From assembly GCA_036270655.1 (NCBI GenBank), contig DATBCD010000048.1, positions 22,290 to 86,289 of the forward strand: a DNA stretch of 64,000 nt. The letters are read 5' to 3'. Positions 52,485 to 60,878 of this stretch are shown piece by piece (within the stretch, counting starts at the first letter, position 1; every line of letters starts with the position of its first letter). The notes under the pieces are model-generated. The model searched no databases and was not told the DNA's origin. It was given only the letters and a program-made list of their open reading frames with translations. A program made the translations under genes and the position numbers. Origin of the DNA: VBCK01 sp036270655. Its GTDB lineage: Bacteria; Pseudomonadota; Gammaproteobacteria; Burkholderiales; Burkholderiaceae_F.

Positions 52485-54464
52485 TTATTGCCCCAACAGT
52501 CGCGCCTCCGCCAGTTCGATCGCCTCTGCAGTCCCGCGCAGCACCACGACGTCGCCCGGTTCCAGAACGAGGGAGTCGCTCGGGTCGTCGCCGCGGATTC
52601 CGCGCCGCCGTATCGCCCTGACCTCGGCGCCGGTGTCGCTCAGTTCGAGCGATCCCAGCCCCCGGCCGATGGCGGCCGATCCGGCTTCGATCGGCACCGA
52701 ATGCAGCCGCATATGCCCGGGCTCGTCGACGGCGTCGTCCGGATCGTCGGCGCCGTGGAAATAGCCGCGCAACAGGCGGTAACGCGTATTGCGTGCATCG
52801 CGCACCTGCTGCACGACCCGGGCCAGCGGCACCCCGAGCAGCACCAGTGCGTGCGATCCGAGCATCAGGCTGCCCTCGAACACCTCGGGTACCACCTCGG
52901 TGGCGCCGGCACGCAACAGGCGGTCCAGCGCCGAATCGTCCTGCGTCCGGACGATGATCGGCAGTTGCGGTCGAAGCTGGTGAGCAAAGTGAATGACCCT
53001 GAGCGCCGAGTGCACGTCGTTGTAGCTGATCACCAGTGCCGCTGCGCGCGACACGCCGGCGGCGGCCAGCGTTTCACGCCGCGCCGCATCGCCGTAGACG
53101 ACCGAGCTGCCGGCTGCAGCGGCTTCGCGCACCCGGTCCGGGTCCAGGTCCAGCGCCACGTAGGCGAAACCTTCCTGCTCCAGCATCTGAGCCAGGTGCT
53201 GGCCGCTGCGTCCGAAGCCGCAGATCACCACGTGCTTCTCGTTGGCGATCGAGCGGGTGGCGATCCGGTGCAGCTGCAGCGCCTGCTGCATCCATTCCGA
53301 GCCGGTCAGACGCAGCGCGATCCACTGGCTGTACTGGACCAGCAGCGGCGTGGACAGCATCGAAAGCACCATCGCCGCGAGCACGATCTGCATCAACGGA
53401 TCCGGAAGCAAGCGGAGCTGGCCGGCCTGATTCAGGATCACGAACGCGAATTCACCCGCCGTGGCCAGCGGCAGCGCCACCTTGATCGCGGTGCCGGCAG
53501 TCTCGCCGCGCCAGCGCACCAGCAGCGCGATCAGCGCGAATTTCAGCCCGACCGGCACCGTCAGCGCGGCGAGCACCCAGCCGAAGTGGGCTATCACGGC
53601 GCGCGGGTTCAGCAGCATGCCGATCGTGACGAAGAAAAGCCCCAGCAGAACGTCGCGAAACGGCTTGATATCCTCCTCGACCTGGTGGCGGAACTCGGTT
53701 TCCGAGATCAGCATCCCCGCCACGAACGACCCCAGCGCCGGCGACAGGCCCGCCTTCGAGGTGAGCCAGGCCAGCCCCAGCGTGATCAGCAGCAGGTTCA
53801 GCATGAACAGCTCCTGCGAGCGCCGGCGCGCCACCGTGACCAGCCAGTGGCGCAGCAGCCATTGGCCGCCGGCCAGCAGCAGCGCCAGCAGCACGACGGC
53901 CTTGGCACCGGCCCACGCCAGCTCGACCGCGAGGTCGCCGTGCTGGTTAGCCAGCGCCGGCAGGATCACCAGCAGTGGAACGACCGCAAGATCCTGGAAC
54001 AGCAGAACGCCGACCACCAGGCGGCCCCGGTCGGTATCGATCTCGAGGCGCTCGGCCAGCAGCTTGAGCACGATCGCAGTCGATGACATCGCCAATGCCG
54101 ATCCGAGCGCGAACGCGCCGGCCGTCCCGACTCCGACCCGTTCGCCCACCAGCAGCCCCGCCACGACGGGCGCGGTCAGCGTGATCAGAACCTGGGGCAG
54201 GCCGATCCCGAATACGACGGCCCTGAGGCTGCGCAGCCGTGGCAGCGAGAACTCGAGCCCGATCGAGAACATCAGGAACACGACGCCGAATTGAGCCAGC
54301 TGGTAGGTGTTGCTGCTGTCGGGCGCCAGCGCCAGCGCGTGCGGCCCGACCGCGATGCCGACCAGCAGATAGCCGAGCACCGGCGGCAGGTTCAGCACGC
54401 GCAGCGCGGTCACTGCGAGCACCGAGGCGGCCAGCAGCAGCAGGGTCAGCTCGAGGGCGGACAT
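52485..54464 (-). CDS. KefB/KefC-type monovalent cation:proton antiporter (CPA2)
   Basis: A 659-residue inner-membrane antiporter. About twelve helices in residues 1-385 include the CPA2 signatures VGIAVGPHALALAP, FLMFSIGLEFSLPRLRSLR and SALAMSSTAIVLKLLAE. A cytosolic TrkA-N/RCK domain follows (VVICGFGRSGQHLAQMLEQEGFAYVALDLDPDRV), and then a TrkA-C domain (to the C terminus). Potassium efflux or pH control is the likely role. I chose ATG 54464 because the first helix starts there; the frame is open much further upstream, but that part is unrelated. It diverges from kdsD, with a hairpin in the gap. Confidence 0.93.
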   Translation of the reverse strand: MSALELTLLLLAASVLAVTALRVLNLPPVLGYLLVGIAVGPHALALAPDSSNTYQLAQFGVVFLMFSIGLEFSLPRLRSLRAVVFGIGLPQVLITLTAPVVAGLLVGERVGVGTAGAFALGSALAMSSTAIVLKLLAERLEIDTDRGRLVVGVLLFQDLAVVPLLVILPALANQHGDLAVELAWAGAKAVVLLALLLAGGQWLLRHWLVTVARRRSQELFMLNLLLITLGLAWLTSKAGLSPALGSFVAGMLISETEFRHQVEEDIKPFRDVLLGLFFVTIGMLLNPRAVIAHFGWVLAALTVPVGLKFALIALLVRWRGETAGTAIKVALPLATAGEFAFVILNQAGQLRLLPDPLMQIVLAAMVLSMLSTPLLVQYSQWIALRLTGSEWMQQALQLHRIATRSIANEKHVVICGFGRSGQHLAQMLEQEGFAYVALDLDPDRVREAAAAGSSVVYGDAARRETLAAAGVSRAAALVISYNDVHSALRVIHFAHQLRPQLPIIVRTQDDSALDRLLRAGATEVVPEVFEGSLMLGSHALVLLGVPLARVVQQVRDARNTRYRLLRGYFHGADDPDDAVDEPGHMRLHSVPIEAGSAAIGRGLGSLELSDTGAEVRAIRRRGIRGDDPSDSLVLEPGDVVVLRGTAEAIELAEARLLGQ

Positions 54465-54530
54465 CGTGGGTGCGAGCCGCAGCAAGTCCTGTGCCAGCGA
54501 TCGAAGCGCCAGAGTATCATCGGCCAAGGG

Positions 54531-54571
54531 CCCGCCTTCGCGGCTGGCGCCGCTACGCGCGAAGGCGGGCG
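54531..54571. repeat. Hairpin of the coding-palindrome family upstream of kdsD
   Basis: CCCGCCTTCGCG (54534-54545) and CGCGAAGGCGGG (54559-54570) form perfect 12-bp arms around GCTGGCGCCGCTA. The arm matches the outer part of the dsbD-type palindrome. This copy is intergenic, in the 129-bp gap between the KefC-type gene and kdsD, just before the kdsD start. Confidence 0.85.
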
Positions 54572-54593
54572 GTTGGAACTTCTGGATTCTGCG

Positions 54594-55607
54594 TTGAATT
54601 CTGTCGATCCTGTAAAAGCACCGGGTGCCACGCCCCGGTCGCGCGCCTCCGCGCTGGCGCTGGCCCGCGACGTGTTGATGACCGAATCGCAGGCGGTGTC
54701 GGCGCTGGCCGAGCGACTGGACGGTCGCTTCCTGCGCGCGGTGGAGCTGGTGCTCGGCTGCCGTGGGCGCGTGGTCGTCAGCGGCGTGGGCAAGAGCGGC
54801 CACATCGCGCGCAAGATCGCCGCCACGCTGGCCTCGACCGGCACACCAGCCCTGTTCGTTCACGCCGCCGAGGCGGCGCACGGCGACCTGGGGATGGTGA
54901 CCGGGCGCGACGTCTTCATCGCGATGTCGTATTCGGGCGAGACCGATGAGCTGCTGACGATCGTGCCGATTCTGAAACGGGGCGGCACGCCGCTGATCGT
55001 GCTGACCGGGCGCGACACCTCGTCGCTGGCCGGCTACGCGGATGTGCACCTGGACTGCCGGGTCGAGCGCGAAGCCTGTCCGCTGAACCTGTCGCCGACT
55101 TCCTCCACCACGGCGATGCTTGCGCTGGGCGATGCACTGGCAATCGCCTGCCTGGACGCGCGTGGCTTCGGAGCCGACGACTTCGCGCGGTCGCACCCGG
55201 GAGGTGCGCTGGGGCGCCGGCTGCTGACCCGCGTGTCCGACGTGATGCACACGGGCGACGCGATCCCGGTCGTTCGCGCCGACGACACCGTGATGGACGC
55301 CCTGCGCGAGATCTCCAGCAAGCGGCTGGGAATGACCGCCGTGCGCAACGCCGACGGCACGCTGGCGGGCATCTTCACCGATGGCGACCTGCGCCGCCTG
55401 CTGGAACGCGGGGGCGATGCGCGCGCGACCCGGGTATGCGATGTGATGACGGCCGCCCCGCTGACGATCGCGCCCCAGGCGCTCGCCGTCGAGGCCGCGC
55501 AGCTGCTCGACAGCGGTCGCAAGAACCAGCTGCTGGTGGTGGATGCCGGGCACCGGCTGGTCGGCGCGCTGCACATGCACGACCTGATGGCCGCGCGGGT
55601 CATCTGA
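54594..55607 (+). CDS. kdsD: Arabinose-5-phosphate isomerase
   Basis: The enzyme makes D-arabinose 5-phosphate for KDO synthesis (lipopolysaccharide inner core). The 337-residue product has a SIS domain (VVVSGVGKSGHIARKIAATLASTGTPALFVHAAEAAHGDLGM, then YSGETDELLTI and SPTSSTTAMLALGDALA) and two CBS domains (about residues 215-335). The start is uncertain: TTG 54594 gives a length close to E. coli KdsD (328), and an internal ATG at 54679 would remove a conserved helix. It starts the kdsD-kdsC-lptCAB operon and shares one base with kdsC. Confidence 0.94.
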   Translation: MNSVDPVKAPGATPRSRASALALARDVLMTESQAVSALAERLDGRFLRAVELVLGCRGRVVVSGVGKSGHIARKIAATLASTGTPALFVHAAEAAHGDLGMVTGRDVFIAMSYSGETDELLTIVPILKRGGTPLIVLTGRDTSSLAGYADVHLDCRVEREACPLNLSPTSSTTAMLALGDALAIACLDARGFGADDFARSHPGGALGRRLLTRVSDVMHTGDAIPVVRADDTVMDALREISSKRLGMTAVRNADGTLAGIFTDGDLRRLLERGGDARATRVCDVMTAAPLTIAPQALAVEAAQLLDSGRKNQLLVVDAGHRLVGALHMHDLMAARVI

Positions 55608-56215
55608 TGGCGCTTCGCAAGAGGAGCGAATTCTCACATCGGCCGGGGGTGCACGAGGGTGCCGGCCGCGCGACGCCGTTCCCATCCGGGCGGCCGACGC
55701 AGGCGTCGCTGCGTGCGGCCCGGGTGCGGATGGTCGTGCTGGATGTGGACGGCGTGCTGACCGACGGGCGGCTTTATTTCGGCGCCGACGGCGAAGCGCT
55801 GAAGGTGTTCGACGTGCGCGACGGCCACGGGGTCAGATTGCTGCGCGAAGCCGGTCTGGGCGTGGCGCTGCTGTCGTCACGCTCCTCGCCGATCGTCGAG
55901 CGCCGCGCCAGCGAGCTCGACATCACGCCGGTGCTGCAAGGGGAGCGCGACAAGCTGGCGGGACTGGAGCGGCTGCTGGCCGCAACCGGCGTGGCCGCCG
56001 CCGAGTGCGCTTACATGGGCGACGACTGGCCCGATCTGCCGGTGATGGCCAAGGTCGGATTCGCCGCCGCGGTGGGGGACGCGGCGCCCGAAGTGCGGCG
56101 CGCGGCCCACTGGATCGCTCAGGCCGCCGGAGGACATGGCGCGGTCCGGGCCCTGGCCGAGTTCGTGCTGCGCTGCCGGCAAAGGCATCAGATCCGGGGG
56201 CGGACCGATGCGTGA
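55607..56215 (+). CDS. kdsC: KDO-8-phosphate phosphatase
   Basis: A HAD-family phosphatase of 202 residues that dephosphorylates KDO 8-phosphate. The catalytic motif is VVLDVDGVLTDG with nucleophile Asp46 and acid Asp48. The second and fourth motifs are present (SSRSS, and MGDDWPDLPVM). The first 38 residues are an Arg/Gly/Pro-rich extension without family similarity. The ATG overlaps the kdsD stop (TGATG). Its last eight bases overlap lptC. Confidence 0.95.
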   Translation: MALRKRSEFSHRPGVHEGAGRATPFPSGRPTQASLRAARVRMVVLDVDGVLTDGRLYFGADGEALKVFDVRDGHGVRLLREAGLGVALLSSRSSPIVERRASELDITPVLQGERDKLAGLERLLAATGVAAAECAYMGDDWPDLPVMAKVGFAAAVGDAAPEVRRAAHWIAQAAGGHGAVRALAEFVLRCRQRHQIRGRTDA

Positions 56216-56783
56216 CCGGATTGCCTCGGTGATCGCGATCGTGTTGCTGGCGCTGGTGACCGCCACCAGCTACTGGTATTCGCGATCGCTGCAGTCGCCG
56301 GCGACTGTGGAGGCACCGCTGCCCAAAGTCGACGCCGATGCCGACCAGGTCACGCTGATCCAGTTCGACTCGGTCGGCCGGGCCAAATACAAGCTGTTCG
56401 CCGAGCGCATGACGCACTACGTGCAGACCGACAACGTGGACCTGGTCAGGCCGCGCCTGGTCAGCCTGCGGCCCGACGAGCCGCGGGTCGAGGCGGTGGC
56501 CCAACTGGCGCACGTGGAAAACGACGGCGAGCGCATCCGGATGTCCGGCGACGTCGTGCTGACGCGGGCTTCGCCGCCCGGACAGCCCCCGTTGCGGGTC
56601 AGCACCCAGATGCTGTTCGCGTTGCCGGACCGGGACCGCTATTGGACCGACCTGCCGGTGCTGGTCGATCGTGGGACCGATTCGATCAGGGCGCGCGGCA
56701 TGGAGCTGGACAACATCGCCCGCAGGGTCGAATTCCTGGCCGACGTGGTCGACACGATCACGCCGCAACAACAACGCAAATGA
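56208..56783 (+). CDS. lptC: LPS export system protein LptC
   Basis: A 191-residue bitopic protein of the inner membrane with one N-terminal helix (about residues 5-25) and a periplasmic beta-jellyroll that receives lipopolysaccharide from LptB2FG and passes it to LptA. The family pattern is visible: TSYWYSRSL, FDSVGRAKYKLFAERMTHYVQTDNVDLVRPRLV and MLFALPDRDRYWTDLPVLV. GGGGG upstream supports ATG 56208, which overlaps kdsC. It overlaps lptA by an ATGA. Confidence 0.93.
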   Translation: MRDRIASVIAIVLLALVTATSYWYSRSLQSPATVEAPLPKVDADADQVTLIQFDSVGRAKYKLFAERMTHYVQTDNVDLVRPRLVSLRPDEPRVEAVAQLAHVENDGERIRMSGDVVLTRASPPGQPPLRVSTQMLFALPDRDRYWTDLPVLVDRGTDSIRARGMELDNIARRVEFLADVVDTITPQQQRK

Positions 56784-57388
56784 ACGACGCAAAATCGGCC
56801 GGCTGGCTGCCGCTGCTGGTCCTGGCTGCATGCCTGGCGACGCCCGGGCCGACCCTGGCCGAGCGGGCCGACCGCAATCAGCCCACGCTGATCGTTGCCG
56901 ACCATCAGACCGTCGACGATCTGAAGCAGATGTCGGTGTTCACCGGACACGTGGTGCTGACGAAGGGCACGATCCGCGTCACCGGCGAGAAAATGGAGTA
57001 CCGCGAGGATGCGCAGGGATACCAGTACGCGGTCGTCACCGCAGGCGCCGATTCTCTGGCGACATTCCATCAACGGCGCGACCCGACCCGCCCCGGGGTC
57101 GAGGAAACGATAGACGGCGTCGCCGAGCGGATCGAATACGACAACCGGGCCGACACCGTGAAGCTGTTTACACGCGCGGTCGTGCGGCGCCTCGAAAACG
57201 GCGTGATGCGCGACGAGTTCAGCGGCGACCAGATCACCTACGACGCGCGCATCTCGCACTATGACCTGATCGGGTCAGGCACCGATCCGGGCGGCCGGGT
57301 CAGGGCGCGCATCGCTCCGCGGATCAACGATTCAACCCCTGCGGCCGCCCCCAAGGCGCCCGAGCCCGGTCGCGGCGGGTCGCCATGA
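56780..57388 (+). CDS. lptA: LPS-transport periplasmic protein LptA
   Basis: A 202-residue periplasmic bridge protein. A signal sequence (core LPLLVLAACLATPGPTLA) precedes the OstA/LptA jellyroll: DRNQPTLIVADHQTVDDLKQMSVFTGHVVLTKGTIRVTGEKMEYRED and IDGVAERIEYDNRADTVKLFTRAVVRRLENGVMRDEFSGDQITYDAR. The Cys in the signal region (LAAC) resembles a lipobox, but LptA is normally soluble. ATGA overlaps join it to lptC and to lptB. Confidence 0.94.
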   Translation: MNDAKSAGWLPLLVLAACLATPGPTLAERADRNQPTLIVADHQTVDDLKQMSVFTGHVVLTKGTIRVTGEKMEYREDAQGYQYAVVTAGADSLATFHQRRDPTRPGVEETIDGVAERIEYDNRADTVKLFTRAVVRRLENGVMRDEFSGDQITYDARISHYDLIGSGTDPGGRVRARIAPRINDSTPAAAPKAPEPGRGGSP

Positions 57389-58200
57389 ACGCCGCCACCC
57401 CTTTGCCGGTGACGCAGCCCGAGGCGGTCAATGCGCCGGAGGCGGGACCAGAGGCACTTCAGCGGGGGCTGATCGTCGAGCGGCTCGCCAAGCGCTATGG
57501 CGGGCGCCGGGTGGTGAAGGATGTCTCGCTGTCGGTCGAGCCCGGGGCCGTGGTTGGACTGCTCGGACCCAACGGCGCCGGCAAGACGACCTGCTTTTAC
57601 ATGGTGGTCGGACTGGTTCCGCTGGACGACGGCTCGATCCGCCTCGATGGCCGCTCGATCGCTCATCTGCCGATCCATCGACGCGCCCGCCTCGGGCTGT
57701 CCTACCTGCCGCAGGAGGCTTCGGTGTTCCGGCGGCTGACCGTCGAGCAGAACGTGCGCGCGGTGCTCGAGCTGCAGCGCGACGATCGAAAGCGCCCGCT
57801 GACCAGGGATGCGATCGAGGAGCGCCTGGTCGAATTGCTCAAGGACCTCCAGATCGAGGAGATCCGGACCAATGCCGCGCTGAGCCTGTCCGGCGGAGAA
57901 CGGCGGCGGGTCGAGATCGCCCGCGCGCTGGCGGCCCGGCCGCGCTACGTGCTGCTCGACGAGCCGTTTGCCGGGGTCGATCCGATCGCCGTGATCGAGA
58001 TCCAGCGGATCGTTCGCTTCCTGAAGCAGCGCGGGATCGGGGTGCTGATCACCGACCACAACGTGCGCGAGACGCTTGGCATCTGCGACCACGCCTACAT
58101 CATCAACGAAGGCCAGGTCCTGGCGGAAGGCCGCCCCGACGAAATCGTTGAAAACGAGTCGGTCCGCCGTGTTTATCTGGGTGAACACTTCCGGATGTAG
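57385..58200 (+). CDS. lptB: LPS export ABC transporter ATPase LptB
   Basis: The ATPase that drives lipopolysaccharide extraction, 271 residues. Walker A GPNGAGKTT (residues 61-69), Q-loop, signature LSGGERRRVEIARAL, Walker B YVLLDEPFAGVDP and switch His (TDHNVRETL) are all present. It has an N-terminal extension of about 28 residues (MNAATPLPVTQPEAVNAPEA...) that E. coli LptB lacks. It is the last gene of the kdsDC-lptCAB overlapping set and is followed after 74 bp by rpoN. Confidence 0.97.
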   Translation: MNAATPLPVTQPEAVNAPEAGPEALQRGLIVERLAKRYGGRRVVKDVSLSVEPGAVVGLLGPNGAGKTTCFYMVVGLVPLDDGSIRLDGRSIAHLPIHRRARLGLSYLPQEASVFRRLTVEQNVRAVLELQRDDRKRPLTRDAIEERLVELLKDLQIEEIRTNAALSLSGGERRRVEIARALAARPRYVLLDEPFAGVDPIAVIEIQRIVRFLKQRGIGVLITDHNVRETLGICDHAYIINEGQVLAEGRPDEIVENESVRRVYLGEHFRM

Positions 58201-58274
58201 TAGGGGATGCTCTTCGGTTCCGAAGCTTCGTCTCGGCGCGGCAGGCCGCGCTCTTCGGAGCTGAGCTTTAAGTT
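58201..58274. promoter_or_regulatory. lptB-rpoN gap with short hairpins
   Basis: The gap holds CTTCGG-TT-CCGAAG (58211-58224), a perfect 6-bp stem, and a weaker inverted match to it further on (CTCTTCGGAGCTGAGC). It may attenuate or process the lptB-rpoN transcript. I see no convincing promoter hexamers. Confidence 0.3.
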
Positions 58275-59780
58275 ATGAAAGCCTCGATTCAGCTTCGGCT
58301 CGCCCAACATCTGGCCCTGACGCCTCAGCTTCAGCAGTCGATCCGGCTGCTGCAGCTGTCGACGCTCGAGTTGAACCAGGAGCTCGAGCAGGCCATGGCG
58401 GACAACCCGCTGCTGGAGCGCGACGACGATCCGCTCGCCGGACACGCGCGCCTGGCCTCCGATGGCGCGATCCGCGATGCCGGCCCCAATGCGGACGCGC
58501 CGGGCGGCGCAGACGGAGTCGACGCGGAGTCCGGGCCGCCGCCTGCCGACGCCGGCAGCGGGCCCGAGCCCGAATCGGATTTTCCCGCACCGTCGCTGGA
58601 CTGGGGCAGCCCGCGCGAATCGCGCGATGACGACGATGAGCCCGAGGCGCTCGCCTGGGCGGCGGCCGGGACGACCCTGAACGACCACCTGCGCCAGCAG
58701 TTGAGCTCGACGCAGGCCTCCCCGCGCGATCGCGTCCTGGTCAATCTGCTGATCGAAGCGGTCGAGGAGGACGGCTACATCAGGACCTCGCTGGAGGAGA
58801 TCCAGGCGATGTGTCCGCTGACGGCGGCCGTCGAGCTCGATGAGCTGTCGGCCGCACTGCGCCTGTTACAGAGCTTCGATCCGGTCGGGGTTGGCGCGCG
58901 CTCCCTGGAGGAATGCCTGCTGCTGCAGATCGAGGCCCGCCTGCGCTCGATCGCGCCTGGCACGGGCGACGCGCACTCCCAGTGCCTGGAGCTTGCGAAA
59001 AGGGTGGTTAGTGAACACCTGCTTTTGTTTGCGAACCGGGATTTCGTGAAGCTGAAGAAGCTGACCGGGGCCAACGACGACCGGCTGCGGGCGGTACATC
59101 ATCTGATCCATGGACTGAATCCACGGCCGGGGTTAGGCTTTGGGACAACGGCTCCGGACTATGTGGTACCCGACATCCTGGTGCGGCGACAAAGCAGCCG
59201 CTGGACCGCGCAGCTGAATCCGGACGTCATGCCTCGTCTGCGCGTGAACCAGGCCTATGCGACGATCTTCAAACGCGACAAGGGCCAGCCGTCGCACGCG
59301 ATGTGGTCGGCCCGGCTGCAGGAAGCGCGCTGGCTGATCCGCAATCTGCGCCAGCGCTTTCAGACGATCCAGCGGGTGTCGCAGGCGATCGTCGACCGCC
59401 AGAGCCATTTTTTCTCTCACGGCGCGATCGCGATGCGCCCGCTGGTGCTGCGCGAGATCGCCGATGCGGTCGGACTGCACGAGTCGACCGTGTCGCGCGT
59501 CACCGCGAACAAGTACATGGCCACCCCATTCGGGGTGTTCGAGTTGCGCTATTTCTTCGGCAGTCACGTCGCCACTGACGCCGGCGGGGCGGCCTCAAGC
59601 ACCGCGATCCGGGCCTTGATCGGGCAGCTGATCGCCGCCGAAGATCGGGGCAAACCGCTGTCGGACAGCCGGATCGCCGAGTTGTTGGGCGACCAGGGAA
59701 TCGTCGTGGCACGCCGCACCGTCGCCAAGTACCGCGAGTTGCTGCACATTCCGCCGGTCGCGTTGCGTAAGACGCTTTGA
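58275..59780 (+). CDS. rpoN: RNA polymerase sigma-54 factor
   Basis: The 501-residue alternative sigma factor. Region I (residues 1-50) is the Gln/Leu-rich activator-interacting part (LRLAQHLALTPQLQQSIRLLQLSTLELNQELEQAM). Region II (about 55-120) is acidic. Region III has core- and DNA-binding parts with LQSFDPVGVGARSLEECL and LREIADAVGLHESTVSRVTANKYMATPFGVFELRYFF, and the RpoN box is ARRTVAKYRE, near the C terminus. It is complete. hpf, ptsN and hprK follow, the standard rpoN neighbourhood. Confidence 0.98.
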   Translation: MKASIQLRLAQHLALTPQLQQSIRLLQLSTLELNQELEQAMADNPLLERDDDPLAGHARLASDGAIRDAGPNADAPGGADGVDAESGPPPADAGSGPEPESDFPAPSLDWGSPRESRDDDDEPEALAWAAAGTTLNDHLRQQLSSTQASPRDRVLVNLLIEAVEEDGYIRTSLEEIQAMCPLTAAVELDELSAALRLLQSFDPVGVGARSLEECLLLQIEARLRSIAPGTGDAHSQCLELAKRVVSEHLLLFANRDFVKLKKLTGANDDRLRAVHHLIHGLNPRPGLGFGTTAPDYVVPDILVRRQSSRWTAQLNPDVMPRLRVNQAYATIFKRDKGQPSHAMWSARLQEARWLIRNLRQRFQTIQRVSQAIVDRQSHFFSHGAIAMRPLVLREIADAVGLHESTVSRVTANKYMATPFGVFELRYFFGSHVATDAGGAASSTAIRALIGQLIAAEDRGKPLSDSRIAELLGDQGIVVARRTVAKYRELLHIPPVALRKTL

Positions 59781-59808
59781 TGCAGTCCATCCATCGAAAG
59801 GGCGTTGA

Positions 59809-60138
59809 ATGAACCTGATCATCCACGGTCACCACCTCGAGATCACCCCGGCCCTGCGCAGCTACGTGATGGACAAGCTGACTCGAATTCGCCGGCACTT
59901 CGACAGCGTGATCGACGTCGACGTCTGTCTGTCCGTGGACAAGCTGCAACAGAAGGCCGAAATCACGCTGCGGGTGCGGGGATGCGCGCTGCATGCCGAA
60001 TCGGTGGAGCCGGACCTGTATGCGTCGATCGATGCGATGATGGATAAGCTGGACCGGCAGGTGCTGCGCCACAAGGACCGGGTCAAGAACCATGACCACA
60101 CCCCGCTGAAGCACCAGTCCGCGAGCGGGCCTCAGTAA
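59809..60138 (+). CDS. hpf: Ribosome hibernation-promoting factor, short form
   Basis: A 109-residue protein of the HPF/YfiA family that binds the 30S decoding centre in stationary phase and supports 100S dimer formation. The fold pattern is clear: MNLIIHGHHLEITPALRSYVMDKLTRIRRHFDSVIDVDVCLSVDK, AEITLRVRGCALHAESVEPDLYASIDAMMDKLDRQVLRHKDRVKNH. It lacks the C-terminal dimerisation domain of long HPF. It lies 28 bp after rpoN and is probably cotranscribed. Confidence 0.96.
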   Translation: MNLIIHGHHLEITPALRSYVMDKLTRIRRHFDSVIDVDVCLSVDKLQQKAEITLRVRGCALHAESVEPDLYASIDAMMDKLDRQVLRHKDRVKNHDHTPLKHQSASGPQ

Positions 60139-60149
60139 CGGCGTGCTCT

Positions 60150-60165
60150 GTTGCCGCGCGGCAAC
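60150..60165. terminator. Palindrome downstream of hpf
   Basis: GTTGCCGCGCGGCAAC is a perfect 16-bp palindrome 12 bp after the hpf stop. It can form a short stem or be a protein site. No T-run follows, so terminator activity is a guess. Confidence 0.35.
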
Positions 60166-60233
60166 AGGCGCCTCATGACTTGACGGCGGCGCGTATACTG
60201 CAGCGCAACCCGGTCGGATCAGACTCATAAACT

Positions 60234-60266
60234 GACCGGTGTAAGCGGTCGCCGGTGTAAGCGGTC
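60234..60266. repeat. Tandem 15-bp repeats upstream of ptsN
   Basis: CCGGTGTAAGCGGTC occurs twice, 60236-60250 and 60252-60266, one base apart. The first copy is also within an inverted repeat GACCG-N7-CGGTC. It lies 140 bp upstream of the ptsN start in a 268-bp gap and looks like a duplicated regulator site or a slippage product. Confidence 0.6.
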
Positions 60267-60406
60267 ACATTGATGCTCGGGATCTAGAACCGCAAACTCG
60301 GAGAGAGGGGCAATTGCCTGACCCATCAGCGGTTCGGGCAGGCAGGTTGCGGGTAGGCTCATCAGTCGGGTGCAATCGGCCAGTGATGTGGGGGCGCAAG
60401 ACGCCC

Positions 60407-60877
60407 ATGAATCTGCTTTCAAACCTGCTGCCGCTTTCCAACGTCGAGCTTGACTTCGACGCGCACGACAAACGCGCGTCGCTGGAGCGAGCGGCGCTGC
60501 TGTTCGAGAATAATCAGGGACTGAGTGCGTTGCGGATCGTCGAATGCCTGATGGCCCGCGAGGAGCTCGGCTCCACCGGGCTGGGCAAAGGCGTCGCCAT
60601 CCCGCACGGTCGCCTGCGCGGCTTGAAGCGGGCGACGGCGGCGATCCTGCGGATCAAGGAGCCGATCGAGTTCGGCTCGCCCGATGGCCAGCCGGTTCGG
60701 CTGCTGGTGGTGCTGCTGGTCCCGGAACACGCGACCCAACAGCACCTGGAGATCCTCTCGGAGCTGGCTCAGATGCTGTCGGAGCCGTCGATGCGCGAGC
60801 AGTTGCAGACGATCGCTCAGCCTGCCGCCCTGCTTGCGACGGTGGCCGCCTGGGAGCCGATTCGCCCCGCAGCCTGA
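60407..60877 (+). CDS. ptsN: PTS IIA-like nitrogen regulatory protein PtsN
   Basis: A 156-residue EIIA-Ntr of the nitrogen phosphotransferase system. It controls potassium and phosphate uptake and other functions by protein contacts. The active-site His67 is in KGVAIPHGRLRG. Other landmarks are SLERAALLFENNQGLSALRIVECLMAREELGSTGLG and VRLLVVLLVPEHATQQHLEILSELAQML. I chose ATG 60407 (MNLLSNLLPL); the frame is open 31 codons upstream. hprK starts one base after its stop. Confidence 0.95.
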   Translation: MNLLSNLLPLSNVELDFDAHDKRASLERAALLFENNQGLSALRIVECLMAREELGSTGLGKGVAIPHGRLRGLKRATAAILRIKEPIEFGSPDGQPVRLLVVLLVPEHATQQHLEILSELAQMLSEPSMREQLQTIAQPAALLATVAAWEPIRPAA

Positions 60878-60878
60878 A

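Noticed and set aside
54465..55685. A 407-codon upstream extension of the KefC-type antiporter
   Set aside because: It lies opposite kdsD and its translation is Arg/Gln/His-rich. The first antiporter helix begins at ATG 54464.
60181..60200. A sigma-70 promoter TTGACG / TATACT upstream of ptsN
   Set aside because: The hexamers are only eight bases apart, far below the 16-18 needed.
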